This document shows, in pieces, positions 34,404-42,954 of a stretch of 64,000 nt of DNA (the first letter of the stretch is position 1; each line of letters starts with the position of its first letter). Below the pieces are notes generated by a model. That model had not been told where the DNA came from. It did no database searches and worked only from the letters and a program-made list of their open reading frames with translations. This DNA is from Cellvibrio sp. KY-YJ-3 (lineage in GTDB: Bacteria > Pseudomonadota > Gammaproteobacteria > Pseudomonadales > Cellvibrionaceae): positions 248,001 through 312,000 of the forward strand of contig NZ_CP031727.1 in assembly GCF_008806955.1 (NCBI RefSeq), in the 5' to 3' direction. A program made the translations under genes and the position numbers.

Positions 34404-35288
34404 ATGAAAATTTCATCAACATTAATTAAGGCAGGTGCATTCTTTGCCATGGTGACTGGCGCCGCACAGGCACTCAGTGCAACATTGGAAACCACCCTCT
34501 TTAATCCTCAGGAAAAAAGCATGTTCCCGGTGAGTTCGGTATTAATTACCGGCCCCAAGGAGGCCATTTTGGTTGACGCCCAGTTCCAGCGGAATGATGC
34601 GCAGTCGGTTGTTGAGCTGATCAAAAAATCCGGTAAAACATTAACGACTATTTATATCAGCCATGGTGACCCTGATTATTATTTTGGCCTGGATGTCATC
34701 ACCGCCGCCTACCCCAATGCCAAGGTAGTTTCCACAGCAAATACCCAAGCCTACATCAAAGCATCCATGGAGCCGAAAAAAGCTTATTGGGGGCCGATCC
34801 TCAAAGAAAATACACCGCAAACACTGGTTGTACCGGAGGTGCTGCAAGGCGACACATTGATGATTGATGGTGAAAAAGTACAAATAGTCGGTATTGATGG
34901 CCACGATCCCAAACATACTTTTGTGTGGATTCCCTCCAGCAAAACCATGTTGGGTGGTGTAGTGGTATTTAACAACATGCATGTTTTTTTAGCGGATACC
35001 CAAACGCCCTAGTCGTGTCAGAAGTGGTACAAAACGCTCGATACAATTGAAAAATTACAACCGGAAACCGTCATTGCAGGCCACATGCTGGGCGACAAAC
35101 CAATGACTCTTGATGCCGTTAACTTTACCCGCAACTACATCAAGGACTTTGAAGCCGCCGCCAAATCCTCAAGCAATTCTGGTGAATTGATTGCCAAGAT
35201 GAAAACCAGCTACCCCACTCTTGGTGGCGACAGCATTTTGGGTTTAAGTGCAAAAGTTATCATGGGCGAAATGAAGTGGGGGCAATAG
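34404..35288 (+). pseudogene. Secreted MBL-fold metallo-hydrolase interrupted by an in-frame amber codon
   Basis: The first part (34404-35012, 202 residues) has a signal peptide and an MBL-fold core: SSVLITGPKEAILVDAQF, the metal loop YISHGDPDYYFGLDVI, and GIDGHDPKHTF with a later histidine. It stops at TAG (35010-35012) right after LADTQTP. The same frame continues without further stops to 35288 with family-like sequence (KWYKTLDTIEKLQPETVIAG, then HMLGDKPMTLDAV). A single GAG to TAG change would explain this. The second metal position reads YY rather than the usual H, so activity might already be atypical. It could be a recent pseudogene, a suppressed amber codon or a sequencing error. Confidence 0.75.
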
Positions 35289-35384
35289 CCGCCGCCTAAA
35301 GAATCCGCATTGCCCTAGCTCCTCGATTACACAAGCTTCGCAATTACACCTGTTCCGCAAACGCACAATGAAGTGCTTTTCATC

Positions 35385-35439
35385 TTGACCCAAATCAATG
35401 ATTCCTGTAATTTCAGTAATTACTGAAATTACAGGAATC
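35385..35439 (+). promoter_or_regulatory. Predicted promoter overlapped by a perfect 40-bp palindrome
   Basis: TTGACC (35385-35390) and TAATTT (35408-35413) are separated by 17 bases. The -10 element lies inside a perfect palindrome at 35400-35439 whose left half is GATTCCTGTAATTTCAGTAA. The palindrome ends 6 bases before the regulator start codon. This is the expected geometry for an autorepressor operator. Confidence 0.7.
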
Positions 35440-35445
35440 TCGCAA

Positions 35446-36012
35446 ATGTCTATTACCCTCACCCCGATGATCCAATCCTGCATCCTCCATTTTGGTGAAA
35501 TGGGGAGCCGCTGGGGGATCAACCGCACAGTCGGGCAGATGTATGCCCTGTTAGTCTTGAGCAAAGAACCCCTGTGTGCCGACGATATGACCGAGGCGCT
35601 GGGTATTTCCCGCTCCAATGTCAGCATGGGTTTAAAAGAATTAATGTCGTGGGAGCTGGTGAAACTGCAGCATCGTCCCGGTGAGCGCAAAGAATTTTAT
35701 TCCGCGCCGGGCGATGTGTGGGACATCGCCAAGACCTTGATCGAACAGCGCCGTAAGCGTGAGATTGATCCGACACTCTCAACCCTGCGCAATTTGCTGA
35801 TCGAAAAACCCGCCAATGCCGATGAAGAATACGCGCAGCAGCGGATGCGTGAAATGCACGAGCTGATCGAAATGATCACGCTCTGGACGCAGGAAATTCA
35901 ACGGCTCGATTCCGCCAACCTCGGCAAGTTGCTCAAGCTTGGTAGCAGTATTGGCAAAGTGCTCGATATGAAAGACCGTTTATTGGGTGGCAAAAAAGAA
36001 TCCACGAAATAA
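35446..36012 (+). CDS. GbsR/MarR-type transcriptional regulator upstream of cydAB
   Basis: 188-residue DNA-binding protein. The ATG at 35446 (MSITLTPMIQSCILHFGEMG) has AGGA about 10 bases upstream; an earlier ATG at 35398 would lie within the palindrome. The winged helix-turn-helix spans about residues 30-95 (WGINRTVGQMYALLVLSKEP, then MTEALGISRSNVSMGLKEL and the wing HRPGERKEFY), matching the GbsR branch of MarR-like regulators. The C-terminal half is helical. cydA follows 18 bases downstream, so the regulator probably controls its own operon, including the bd oxidase, through the palindrome. The effector is unknown. Confidence 0.85.
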   Translation: MSITLTPMIQSCILHFGEMGSRWGINRTVGQMYALLVLSKEPLCADDMTEALGISRSNVSMGLKELMSWELVKLQHRPGERKEFYSAPGDVWDIAKTLIEQRRKREIDPTLSTLRNLLIEKPANADEEYAQQRMREMHELIEMITLWTQEIQRLDSANLGKLLKLGSSIGKVLDMKDRLLGGKKESTK

Positions 36013-36030
36013 TTGACCGAGGTACCCGTC

Positions 36031-37386
36031 ATGCTCGAAACGCTTATGCTCTCCCGTATTCAATTCGCGGCCAATATTTCCTTTCACATTTTATTTCCCA
36101 CCATCACCATCGCGTTGTGTTGGTTTTTGTTTTATTTCAAAGTGCGCTACAACTTCAGTGGCGACGAAGTATGGATGCGCGCCTATCGCTTTTGGGTAAA
36201 AGTATTTGCCCTGAGTTTTGCACTGGGTGTAGTGAGCGGCATTACCATGAGTTTTCAATTCGGCACTAATTGGCCAGGTTATATGGAAACCGTGGGTAAT
36301 ATTGCAGGCCCGCTGCTCGGCTACGAAGTACTGACCGCATTTTTTCTGGAGGCCACTTTCCTCGGCATTATGTTGTTTGGTATTGATCGCGTCTCCAACC
36401 GCATTCATACCCTTGCCACATTTTTAGTCGCCTTTGGCACCAGCATGTCAGCGTTTTGGATTATCGCCCTGAACTCCTGGATGCAAACGCCGGTCGGTTT
36501 TGAAATGCGTGATGGCAAAGCCTTTCCACTGGATTGGTGGGAAATTATTTTTAATCCATCCATGCCCTACCGTTTATCGCACATGCTGATCGCATCAGGT
36601 TTAACCGCTGCATTTTTAATTGCGGGTATTTCTGCTTATCGCATTTTAAAAGGCGATCACAAACCCGCACCGCGCCTTGCCTTAAAAACGGCCACTATTG
36701 CGGCAGCACTATTAATTCCTATGCAAATTTTTCTGGGTGATTTACACGGACTAAATACACTGGAACATCAACCGGCAAAAATTGCGGCGATGGAAGCGGT
36801 ATGGCACACCGAAAAGGGCGCGCCTTTGGTGCTATTCGCGATTCCCGATAAGGAAACCCAATCCAACAAATACGCGCTTGAAATTCCCAACATGGCGAGT
36901 TTGATTCTCACTCACAAAATGGACGGCGAATTAAAAGGTTTAAATGAATTTCCTGATGCACACCCCCCGGTTGCACCGCTGTTTTATGGCTTTCGCATGA
37001 TGGTGGGCATAGGCGTACTCATGCTGCTCGTTTCCTGGTGGGGCTGTTATTGTTATTGGCGCAAGCAGGAAATTCCGCCGCTCTTACTGAAAGTATTTGT
37101 CGGCATGACTTTCTCCGGTTGGCTGGCCACGCTGGCAGGCTGGTACGTCACAGAAATTGGTCGCCAACCCTGGTTAGTGACCGGTGTATTAAAAACAGCC
37201 GACGCGGTCACCAGCACACCCGCCACGAATGTCGGCACCTCGCTGGCCATTTATTTAACGCTTTACGTAGTACTGCTGTTTGCTTATATCCGCACATTAT
37301 TTGTGATGGCGAGAAAATCGGTGTTGGTGGATCGTCCGCAAGAAATTGAAACGCTGCAAGAAAAACTCGTCGAAGAAAATCTGTGA
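36031..37386 (+). CDS. cydA: Cytochrome bd-type quinol oxidase subunit I
   Basis: Catalytic subunit of a high-affinity terminal oxidase that reduces oxygen with quinol. From the ATG at 36031 it has 451 residues and about nine membrane helices. The heme ligand His19 is at the expected position (IQFAANISFHILFPT). His184 lies in RLSHMLIASG, matching the second heme histidine. GWYVTEIGRQPW is the family hallmark. The Q loop between helices 6 and 7 is short, which places it with the CIO/short-loop class. GAGGT lies 8 bases upstream of the start; a TTG at 36013 is in frame but unnecessary. It is in an operon with the upstream regulator and cydB. Confidence 0.95.
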   Translation: MLETLMLSRIQFAANISFHILFPTITIALCWFLFYFKVRYNFSGDEVWMRAYRFWVKVFALSFALGVVSGITMSFQFGTNWPGYMETVGNIAGPLLGYEVLTAFFLEATFLGIMLFGIDRVSNRIHTLATFLVAFGTSMSAFWIIALNSWMQTPVGFEMRDGKAFPLDWWEIIFNPSMPYRLSHMLIASGLTAAFLIAGISAYRILKGDHKPAPRLALKTATIAAALLIPMQIFLGDLHGLNTLEHQPAKIAAMEAVWHTEKGAPLVLFAIPDKETQSNKYALEIPNMASLILTHKMDGELKGLNEFPDAHPPVAPLFYGFRMMVGIGVLMLLVSWWGCYCYWRKQEIPPLLLKVFVGMTFSGWLATLAGWYVTEIGRQPWLVTGVLKTADAVTSTPATNVGTSLAIYLTLYVVLLFAYIRTLFVMARKSVLVDRPQEIETLQEKLVEENL

Positions 37387-37396
37387 GGAAAATAGT

Positions 37397-38416
37397 ATGA
37401 CCGATATCAGCACCTTGTCCGGCGAAGCATTTTGGTTGCCCGTTATTTTTATTGGCTTGATGGGGCTCGCATTATTTATTTATGCGATTCTTGATGGCTA
37501 CGATTTAGGCGTCGGGATTTTATTGCCAAACGATTCCGAAGAACAGCGCGATACCATGATCGCAAGTATCGGCCCGTTTTGGGACGCCAACGAAACCTGG
37601 CTGGTATTAGGTATAGGTCTTTTATTAATTGCCTTCCCCAGCGCGCACAGCATGATTTTGTTGAATTTATATTTGCCCGTCACCGTAATGCTTGCCGGGC
37701 TGATATTGCGCGGAGTGGCATTCGACTTTCGCGCCAAAGCGCCGGAAGACCATAAACGCTTGTGGGATCGGGTTTTTCAAGCAGGCTCATTACTCGCCAC
37801 TCTGGCGCAGGGTTATATGCTCGGCCTTTTTGTCATGGGTTTTGAAGACACCATCGCCGCACATTTATTTGCCGCACTCAGTGCAATTTGCGTAACAGCG
37901 GGTTACACCTTTATCGGCGCGGCGTGGCTGGTAATGAAAACCGAAGGTGATTTACAAAAACGCGCCGCCTGGTGGGCACGCCGCTGCGCATGGTTGATGG
38001 CACTCGGCATTATCGCGGTATCCATCGTTAATCCATTAGTGAGCAATACCATTTTTGATAAATGGTTTGGCACACCGCTGGTAATTGTATTGTGGGTAAT
38101 TCCGGTATTTTGTTTTCTTTTATTTTTTATTGCCGACCGCTATTTACGCCGCGCACCCTACGCGAATGATGTCGGCTGCTGGATTCCTTTTGTCGCCGCC
38201 GCGATGATTTTCCTGTTAAGTTTTATCGGCTTGGCCTACAGCTTTTATCCTTACGTTGTACCCAACCAAATGGACATCTGGCAAGCCGCCAGCGCCCCCG
38301 AGTCACTCATGTTTATTTTGTACGGCGTGATAATTGTGTTGCCCACCATCCTCGGCTACACCTTCTTTGCCTATCGCGTATTCCATGGCAAGGCGACGCA
38401 GTTGAAATATTATTGA
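37397..38416 (+). CDS. cydB: Cytochrome bd-type quinol oxidase subunit II
   Basis: Partner of CydA, 339 residues with about eight membrane helices. The ATG at 37397 has GAGGAA upstream. Family signatures include IYAILDGYDLGVGILLP, SIGPFWDANETWLVLG and the late FYPYVVPNQMDIWQAA. It starts 10 bases after the cydA stop. No cydX-like small gene is visible in the 89 bases that follow, nor are cydDC genes nearby. Confidence 0.95.
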   Translation: MTDISTLSGEAFWLPVIFIGLMGLALFIYAILDGYDLGVGILLPNDSEEQRDTMIASIGPFWDANETWLVLGIGLLLIAFPSAHSMILLNLYLPVTVMLAGLILRGVAFDFRAKAPEDHKRLWDRVFQAGSLLATLAQGYMLGLFVMGFEDTIAAHLFAALSAICVTAGYTFIGAAWLVMKTEGDLQKRAAWWARRCAWLMALGIIAVSIVNPLVSNTIFDKWFGTPLVIVLWVIPVFCFLLFFIADRYLRRAPYANDVGCWIPFVAAAMIFLLSFIGLAYSFYPYVVPNQMDIWQAASAPESLMFILYGVIIVLPTILGYTFFAYRVFHGKATQLKYY

Positions 38417-38505
38417 TGGCGATCACAAAAAGTTTGCACCAGTAGGTTTTTTTACGCGAAAGGAATCGCTAGCATCCACCGCGACCTAACAGGGAGATTA
38501 GTCGC

Positions 38506-39576
38506 GTGCACACCACCTATATTGCCAAAACCCACCTTATTACCGCTGCTGGCCCCAACTCTCTCAGTAATTTTTACGCTTATCGCGCAGGCATCAACAC
38601 TTATCAATCGGCGAATTACCACACAGCAGATCATCACCAAATTACGCTGTCCCTCATACCAGACGGTGCAATGCTGCCCTTGGCCGAAGATCTGGAAGAC
38701 ACAGACCTAAGCTTTCGCGACGAACGCCTGTTACAAATGGCCAGCACTGGCGCGCTCGATATACTTGCCGGACACCAGGGCGCCCCCATTCCACTAATTA
38801 TGGCCGGGCCGGAAAACTACCCCGGTGTGGACAATCAATTACCCAACCAATTTCTCTCCCTGCTGCGCACGCAGGCGGAACTGCCTATCCTTTACAGCGC
38901 CAGTCGCATCCTCTGCACCGGGCGCACCGGCATGCTGGAAGCCATCCGACTGGCGCAACACTACCTACAGGGCGGGCACTTCGAGCAAATCCTGATTGGC
39001 GGCGTCGATAGCTGCCAACACAGCAATTGGTTGCACGCATTGGAACGCGATGGGCGCCTCAAATCCGAAAGCCCTCACGGCAGAGCCGACACCTTTGTGC
39101 CCGGCGAAGGCATTGCCTTTTTATTGCTAACCAACAACCCCGCGCTGGCCATGACCGACAAGGGTTATCGCATCACCCTGAGCCAACCCGGTTTTGGCGA
39201 AGAACCGGGACATATTTACAGTGAACTGCCCTCTCAAGGCAAAGGCCTGGACACAGCAGTAAAAGCCGCCCTGTCGCAGCTACCGGAACATCTCTCCATC
39301 AGCACAGTGTTCAGCAGTATGAACGGCGAGCACTATTGGGCAAAAGAATTCGGCGTCGCCATGACCCGCTCAAGCCACAGACTCATCAATTTCAAACACG
39401 AACACCCCGCCGATTGTTACGGCGATTTGGGGGCAGCCACCGGCGGCGCACTGATCACACTCGCCGCCTTAAACTGCCTTAAACCCTCAACACCTACCAC
39501 CGCCCTTGTGTGCACCGCCTCCGATAGCGCCTATCGCGCTGCTATCTGTGTAATTCCAGAAAGGACCTCAGCATGA
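38506..39576 (+). CDS. Ketosynthase-like (thiolase-fold) protein, probably non-catalytic, in a toxin module
   Basis: 356-residue protein beginning at a GTG (38506) with GGAGA about 9 bases upstream. It has the beta-ketoacyl synthase fold: the segment EAIRLAQHYLQGGHFEQILIG followed by GVDS, then ADTFVPGEGIAFLLL, and CYGDLGAATGGALITLAAL near the end. By alignment in mind, the nucleophile cysteine of the TACSS motif is replaced (LCTGRTGMLEA), and the HGTGT histidine reads SSMNGEHYW, so acyl condensation is unlikely. Its stop overlaps the toxin start by 4 bases (ATGA), indicating translational coupling. Thiolase-fold proteins occur next to type VI secretion effectors in some genomes, and an accessory role in effector delivery is inference. 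Confidence 0.7.
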   Translation: MHTTYIAKTHLITAAGPNSLSNFYAYRAGINTYQSANYHTADHHQITLSLIPDGAMLPLAEDLEDTDLSFRDERLLQMASTGALDILAGHQGAPIPLIMAGPENYPGVDNQLPNQFLSLLRTQAELPILYSASRILCTGRTGMLEAIRLAQHYLQGGHFEQILIGGVDSCQHSNWLHALERDGRLKSESPHGRADTFVPGEGIAFLLLTNNPALAMTDKGYRITLSQPGFGEEPGHIYSELPSQGKGLDTAVKAALSQLPEHLSISTVFSSMNGEHYWAKEFGVAMTRSSHRLINFKHEHPADCYGDLGAATGGALITLAALNCLKPSTPTTALVCTASDSAYRAAICVIPERTSA

Positions 39577-41036
39577 CTCAACTAGGCGAAGGCATAGCCG
39601 TCACCAGTATCACCGACCCGGACAGACCACACTGGGTTCAAGTGGAATACAAATACGCCAACGGCAAGCCGGTAAAAGGCAGCTTTCTTGCAACCGACAG
39701 TGAAGGCATGACCTGGGCCGGCAAACTCAACGACCAAGGCCAAGCCTGCCTCAGCAATTTGCCACCGGGTTCCGTTGAATTTGAATTGGCGTCAGACGAT
39801 CTGGAGGACGAACTCAAACAAACCCGCACCAATATCAAAACCGTGTTGGATTCGATAGTTGCGGAACAAAAAGCCGAAGCCGCCAAACACGAAAAAGAAC
39901 TCGCACAACAAAATGCACTGCAACAAGCGGGTAGCCATTACTGGGCCTACACCAAAGGTTTTTGGAATGGCGCGGTTGGCCTTGTCACCTTCGCTAAAGA
40001 TGTAGTGGTCAAAACCGCCGAAGTCGCGCAATACTTGAGTCCACTGGAACGGCTCAACAATTTGCTACACGCAGGCTACAAAAGTTATTACGACGGCACA
40101 CTTACCTCTGCGCAATGGAAACAAAGCCTTGCCAAAAACCTGCAAGACGAAGAGATAAAAGACATCGCCCGCATTCTGGGTATAGATGCCAAACATTTAT
40201 CCTCCGAAGGGCTACAGCGCCTCAAAGAATTATTCGCCGAAGCCTACGAAATCACCGCCTTCATCGCCGACGACAAAGAATCGCTCGACATGCTCACCCA
40301 ATTTGGTAAAGATTACGCCGGAGCGCAATCCAGCATCGAATGGGCAGAATTCGCCGGTGGTGGCGTATTTGAAATCGTCCTCACCGCACTGCTCCTCATG
40401 TTCACCGGCGGCATAGGCAACGTCGCCCAAGGCGCCAGCAAAATCCGCCACGCCGGAAAACTAAAAAGCCTTGGCTCGATATTTAGAAATTTAGGGAAAT
40501 TATTGAAGCGCAAAAAATTGCGCAGAAAAGTTCGTGTTAATGTTGATACGAAAAAACCGGTTAATACGGAGTTGCCGGAAAACAAACCGTTATCAGCTAA
40601 ACCCAAAGAAAAGCTGACTCCGAACACTCCTCAACACAAGAAGGATAGATGGGAAAGGTATCAGAAAAGAGGTGGGAAAAAATCTTACGAGGAGTGGAGT
40701 AAGCAATATGATACAAACATGAGAAATTATCAATATGGTGCCGCACGAGAGGCAGAGTACAGGGATGCCATGGACGCATCAGAGGGAACGGTTAAAACTG
40801 CATTTACAAATCGTCAAATTGACATTTTGAAACAGGAAGATATGTACGCCGGTCAATTGAAGACAGGGCCAGTCAGCCTCACAAAAGAAAACATCCTAGC
40901 AATAAAAAAAGATGCTGATCTAGTTCAGAATGGATATCAAGTCGAACATATATTGGAAAAAGGTGCATCGAAACCATATTTGGATGCACTTGAGAAAGCA
41001 GGAATAGATTATCACATTGGCCCTAAAATTCCGTAG
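39573..41036 (+). CDS. Polymorphic toxin / putative secreted effector with C-terminal nuclease-like domain
   Basis: 487-residue modular protein without a signal peptide. Residues 1-75 form a beta-rich domain (VEYKYANGKPVKGSFLATDS). A charged coiled coil follows (75-120), then a helical region and a hydrophobic hairpin at about 263-295 (GGGVFEIVLTALLLMFTGGI). A basic linker at 299-350 leads to a C-terminal domain (about 355-487) containing GGKKSYEEWSKQYDTNMRN, NRQIDILKQ and YAGQLKTG. The D...QLK pattern resembles restriction-endonuclease-fold toxins, but the exact family is not certain. Composition changes from about half GC to clearly AT-rich near 40460, as in toxins with exchangeable tips. 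The next gene is the presumed immunity gene. Confidence 0.7.
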   Translation: MTQLGEGIAVTSITDPDRPHWVQVEYKYANGKPVKGSFLATDSEGMTWAGKLNDQGQACLSNLPPGSVEFELASDDLEDELKQTRTNIKTVLDSIVAEQKAEAAKHEKELAQQNALQQAGSHYWAYTKGFWNGAVGLVTFAKDVVVKTAEVAQYLSPLERLNNLLHAGYKSYYDGTLTSAQWKQSLAKNLQDEEIKDIARILGIDAKHLSSEGLQRLKELFAEAYEITAFIADDKESLDMLTQFGKDYAGAQSSIEWAEFAGGGVFEIVLTALLLMFTGGIGNVAQGASKIRHAGKLKSLGSIFRNLGKLLKRKKLRRKVRVNVDTKKPVNTELPENKPLSAKPKEKLTPNTPQHKKDRWERYQKRGGKKSYEEWSKQYDTNMRNYQYGAAREAEYRDAMDASEGTVKTAFTNRQIDILKQEDMYAGQLKTGPVSLTKENILAIKKDADLVQNGYQVEHILEKGASKPYLDALEKAGIDYHIGPKIP

Positions 41037-41048
41037 AGGATAAATCAC

Positions 41049-41510
41049 ATGGTTTTTGATAGAAAACAAGCCGAAGAAAATTTTGATAATTTTTTAATGA
41101 TAATGGATGATCAATTAGAAAATTTGAAAGACACCGCCGAAAAAAATCAAATAGCACTTGATTATTCATTAAGGGACCTCGAAAACCTTGAGAAATTATT
41201 TGACATAGTTTCTCAAGATTTACCCAAAGATGAACTATCTAAAATGGTGGTTTTTTTTGCTAGATATTTAGGCGAGCTGATGATAAATAGAAATGGAGGG
41301 AAATGGACAATTCCTTTAGATAATGAAAAAAATATAAATTTCAATACTCCTGTTATAACAGGACACTCACCGATTGAAGGACTAGAGTTTGCCCCCATTT
41401 CTACGATGAGAGCCTATGCATTAAGACGAAAGAAGGGTACGTTGAGACGCTCCTATGATGCAAACGTGAATCCGATTGCTGTAGACATAGATCACCTGAT
41501 CGAAGAATAG
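41049..41510 (+). CDS. Putative immunity protein to the adjacent toxin
   Basis: 153-residue acidic, soluble protein with GAGGA before the ATG and only 12 bases after the toxin stop. The N-terminal 70 residues are helical and charged (NFLMIMDDQLENLKDTAEKN, LENLEKLFDIVS). The second half is beta-rich (YLGELMINRNGGKWTIPLDN) and resembles small DUF-type immunity proteins that carry a GELxIxRxGGxW pattern. Composition is about one-third GC (19 of 60 bases over 41101-41160), as in the toxin tip. The assignment rests on position, size and shared composition; no domain was confirmed. Confidence 0.6.
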   Translation: MVFDRKQAEENFDNFLMIMDDQLENLKDTAEKNQIALDYSLRDLENLEKLFDIVSQDLPKDELSKMVVFFARYLGELMINRNGGKWTIPLDNEKNINFNTPVITGHSPIEGLEFAPISTMRAYALRRKKGTLRRSYDANVNPIAVDIDHLIEE

Positions 41511-41574
41511 TGAAAATTGGGAATGAAGATCGATTTGGTAGATTTTTTATCCCTCCACTACAAAGCGAGCATTT

Positions 41575-42039
41575 TTAGTTGGCACGCGCCACTATCTGAA
41601 TCCGTACCGTGCGCGTTGCCAAATGCACCTCACGCAAAAAATATCCAAGCCCAACAATTAAGGTTAGCGTTGATGCAGTAAATAACGCGCTAATCACCCA
41701 TTTGAATTCCACCTGCAACAATACCTGCAAAAAAATAAACGCCACCACCATACACACCAGCAGCGCAGAACAAGTGCAAGCCGTGATTGCCGAGCTGGCA
41801 TAGTGGCGGCGGCGTTCAAGGCGATTTAATTCTTTGTGAAGTAAATCAGTATCGTGCAGATGTACGGGCAATTCCTCTTCTGTGAGGCTGCGCCCACGAT
41901 CAATAATCCGCGCAAGGCGACTGGCCATTACATTCAGTAAACCGGCAATGCCGGTGAGCAAAAACACGGGCGCCAGCGCAAGCTGAATGGCGTGGGCGAC
42001 ATCGCCGAAACTCATTACCAGTTCTGGGGAGGGAGTCAT
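41575..42039 (-). CDS. DUF2721-family membrane protein
   Basis: 154-residue inner-membrane protein. The N-terminal helix (VAHAIQLALAPVFLLTGIAG) is followed by the conserved LLNVMASRLARIIDRGRSL, a cytoplasmic ERRRHYASSAI segment and two further helices at 95-140. This is the DUF2721 pattern; its function is unknown. Its codon use resembles the backbone, unlike the AT-rich neighbours on either side. It faces the immunity gene tail-to-tail. Confidence 0.82.
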   Translation of the reverse strand: MTPSPELVMSFGDVAHAIQLALAPVFLLTGIAGLLNVMASRLARIIDRGRSLTEEELPVHLHDTDLLHKELNRLERRRHYASSAITACTCSALLVCMVVAFIFLQVLLQVEFKWVISALFTASTLTLIVGLGYFLREVHLATRTVRIQIVARAN

Positions 42040-42290
42040 TAGTTGTCTCTCAGAGAATGCGTTAAACCTAAAGTATACGGCGGGCTGGTTACGACGCAGA
42101 TCTGCACCTGCCCACCCGCAGGTTGGCGCATGGTAGGCGAGCCCTTGTGCTATGTAAACGGATCATGGCTGGCTTTTTCAATAACTGAAAAAACACCTTG
42201 AAGGCATCAGTGCCTACATAAAAAACATGGGACAAAATACGTTATTTAAACATGTGAAAAAACAGACATATCAACTGAGGACAAGTTTAA

Positions 42291-42733
42291 TCATTGTCGT
42301 TGGTTATGTATTTTTTCAGCCTCTCGCTTCAATGCATTATTCATTCCTATAAAGGAAGCTGTCAGCGAGTGCTCCATTTTATGCCAAAATAGCAGAGGCA
42401 ACAGGCCATAGAAAGTTTCCCCATGAATAAATCGTGTACTAGTGCCAGATAACTCTTCAAAAATAAAATAGTGCCTTCCAGTAAATAGAATCCCTTTTTC
42501 GCAACAAAACAAGCCGACTCACCTAAAACAACCTTGTCCACTTTTGGTTCTGCATCCCTTAGGCTTCCATCATTGAACCTAGCTTTAATTTTTATGACAC
42601 TCCCCTCAATAAGACTACCTTTAACTTCTAATAAAAAGGGGTTCCAATCTCCGTATTTTTCAAAGTTCGAGAACAAGCTCCATACTTCAGTTAATGGTGC
42701 TTCAATATCAATTTTCGTCCTTATTTCTTTCAT
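42291..42733 (-). pseudogene. SRPBCC-family protein with a -1 frameshift
   Basis: The start at 42733 opens MKEIRTKIDIEAPLTEVWSL followed by FEKYGDWNPF, a typical SRPBCC (polyketide cyclase-like) N-terminus. The frame leaves the family after FVAKKG. The adjacent frame continues it as GILFTGRHYFIFEELSGTST and on to MNNALKREAEKI. Adding one base to the T run at 42495-42499 (A run on the coding strand) would restore a continuous protein of about 147 residues. The intact family binds hydrophobic ligands in a helix-grip fold. The base composition is AT-rich. A sequencing error in the homopolymer is a real alternative. Confidence 0.75.
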
Positions 42734-42954
42734 GATTGATACCCGACAATTAAATACATAATGTTAAGCGCAGGGAGCGCGATTTTTTATGGCTGTTCCA
42801 AATCCAGTTTTGGATGGCACTTAAATAAGTCTAACAATCCCCCATCTGAATAAACAAGAATCTATGTTTTTGCTCTCATTATTGATCCTCACAAAGATTG
42901 AAAAGTAACGATAGGTTTACATAGCAGATATTGATTTTTTATCGAAGCTTTTCA

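Noticed and set aside
35398-35445. Earlier ATG of the GbsR-like regulator at 35398
   Set aside because: It would translate the palindrome itself and lacks a ribosome site; the ATG at 35446 gives the family N-terminus.
42040-42290. Structured element between DUF2721 and SRPBCC genes
   Set aside because: Short inverted pairs (ACCTGC/GCAGGT, GGCA/TGCC) are too small and scattered to support a feature.
42757-42832. Integron attC-like core motifs (GTTAAGC and GTCTAAC) beside small orphan genes
   Set aside because: The motifs occur in the order GTTRRRY then RYYYAAC, the reverse of an attC site on either strand, and no L-box pairing or second site flanks the neighbouring genes.
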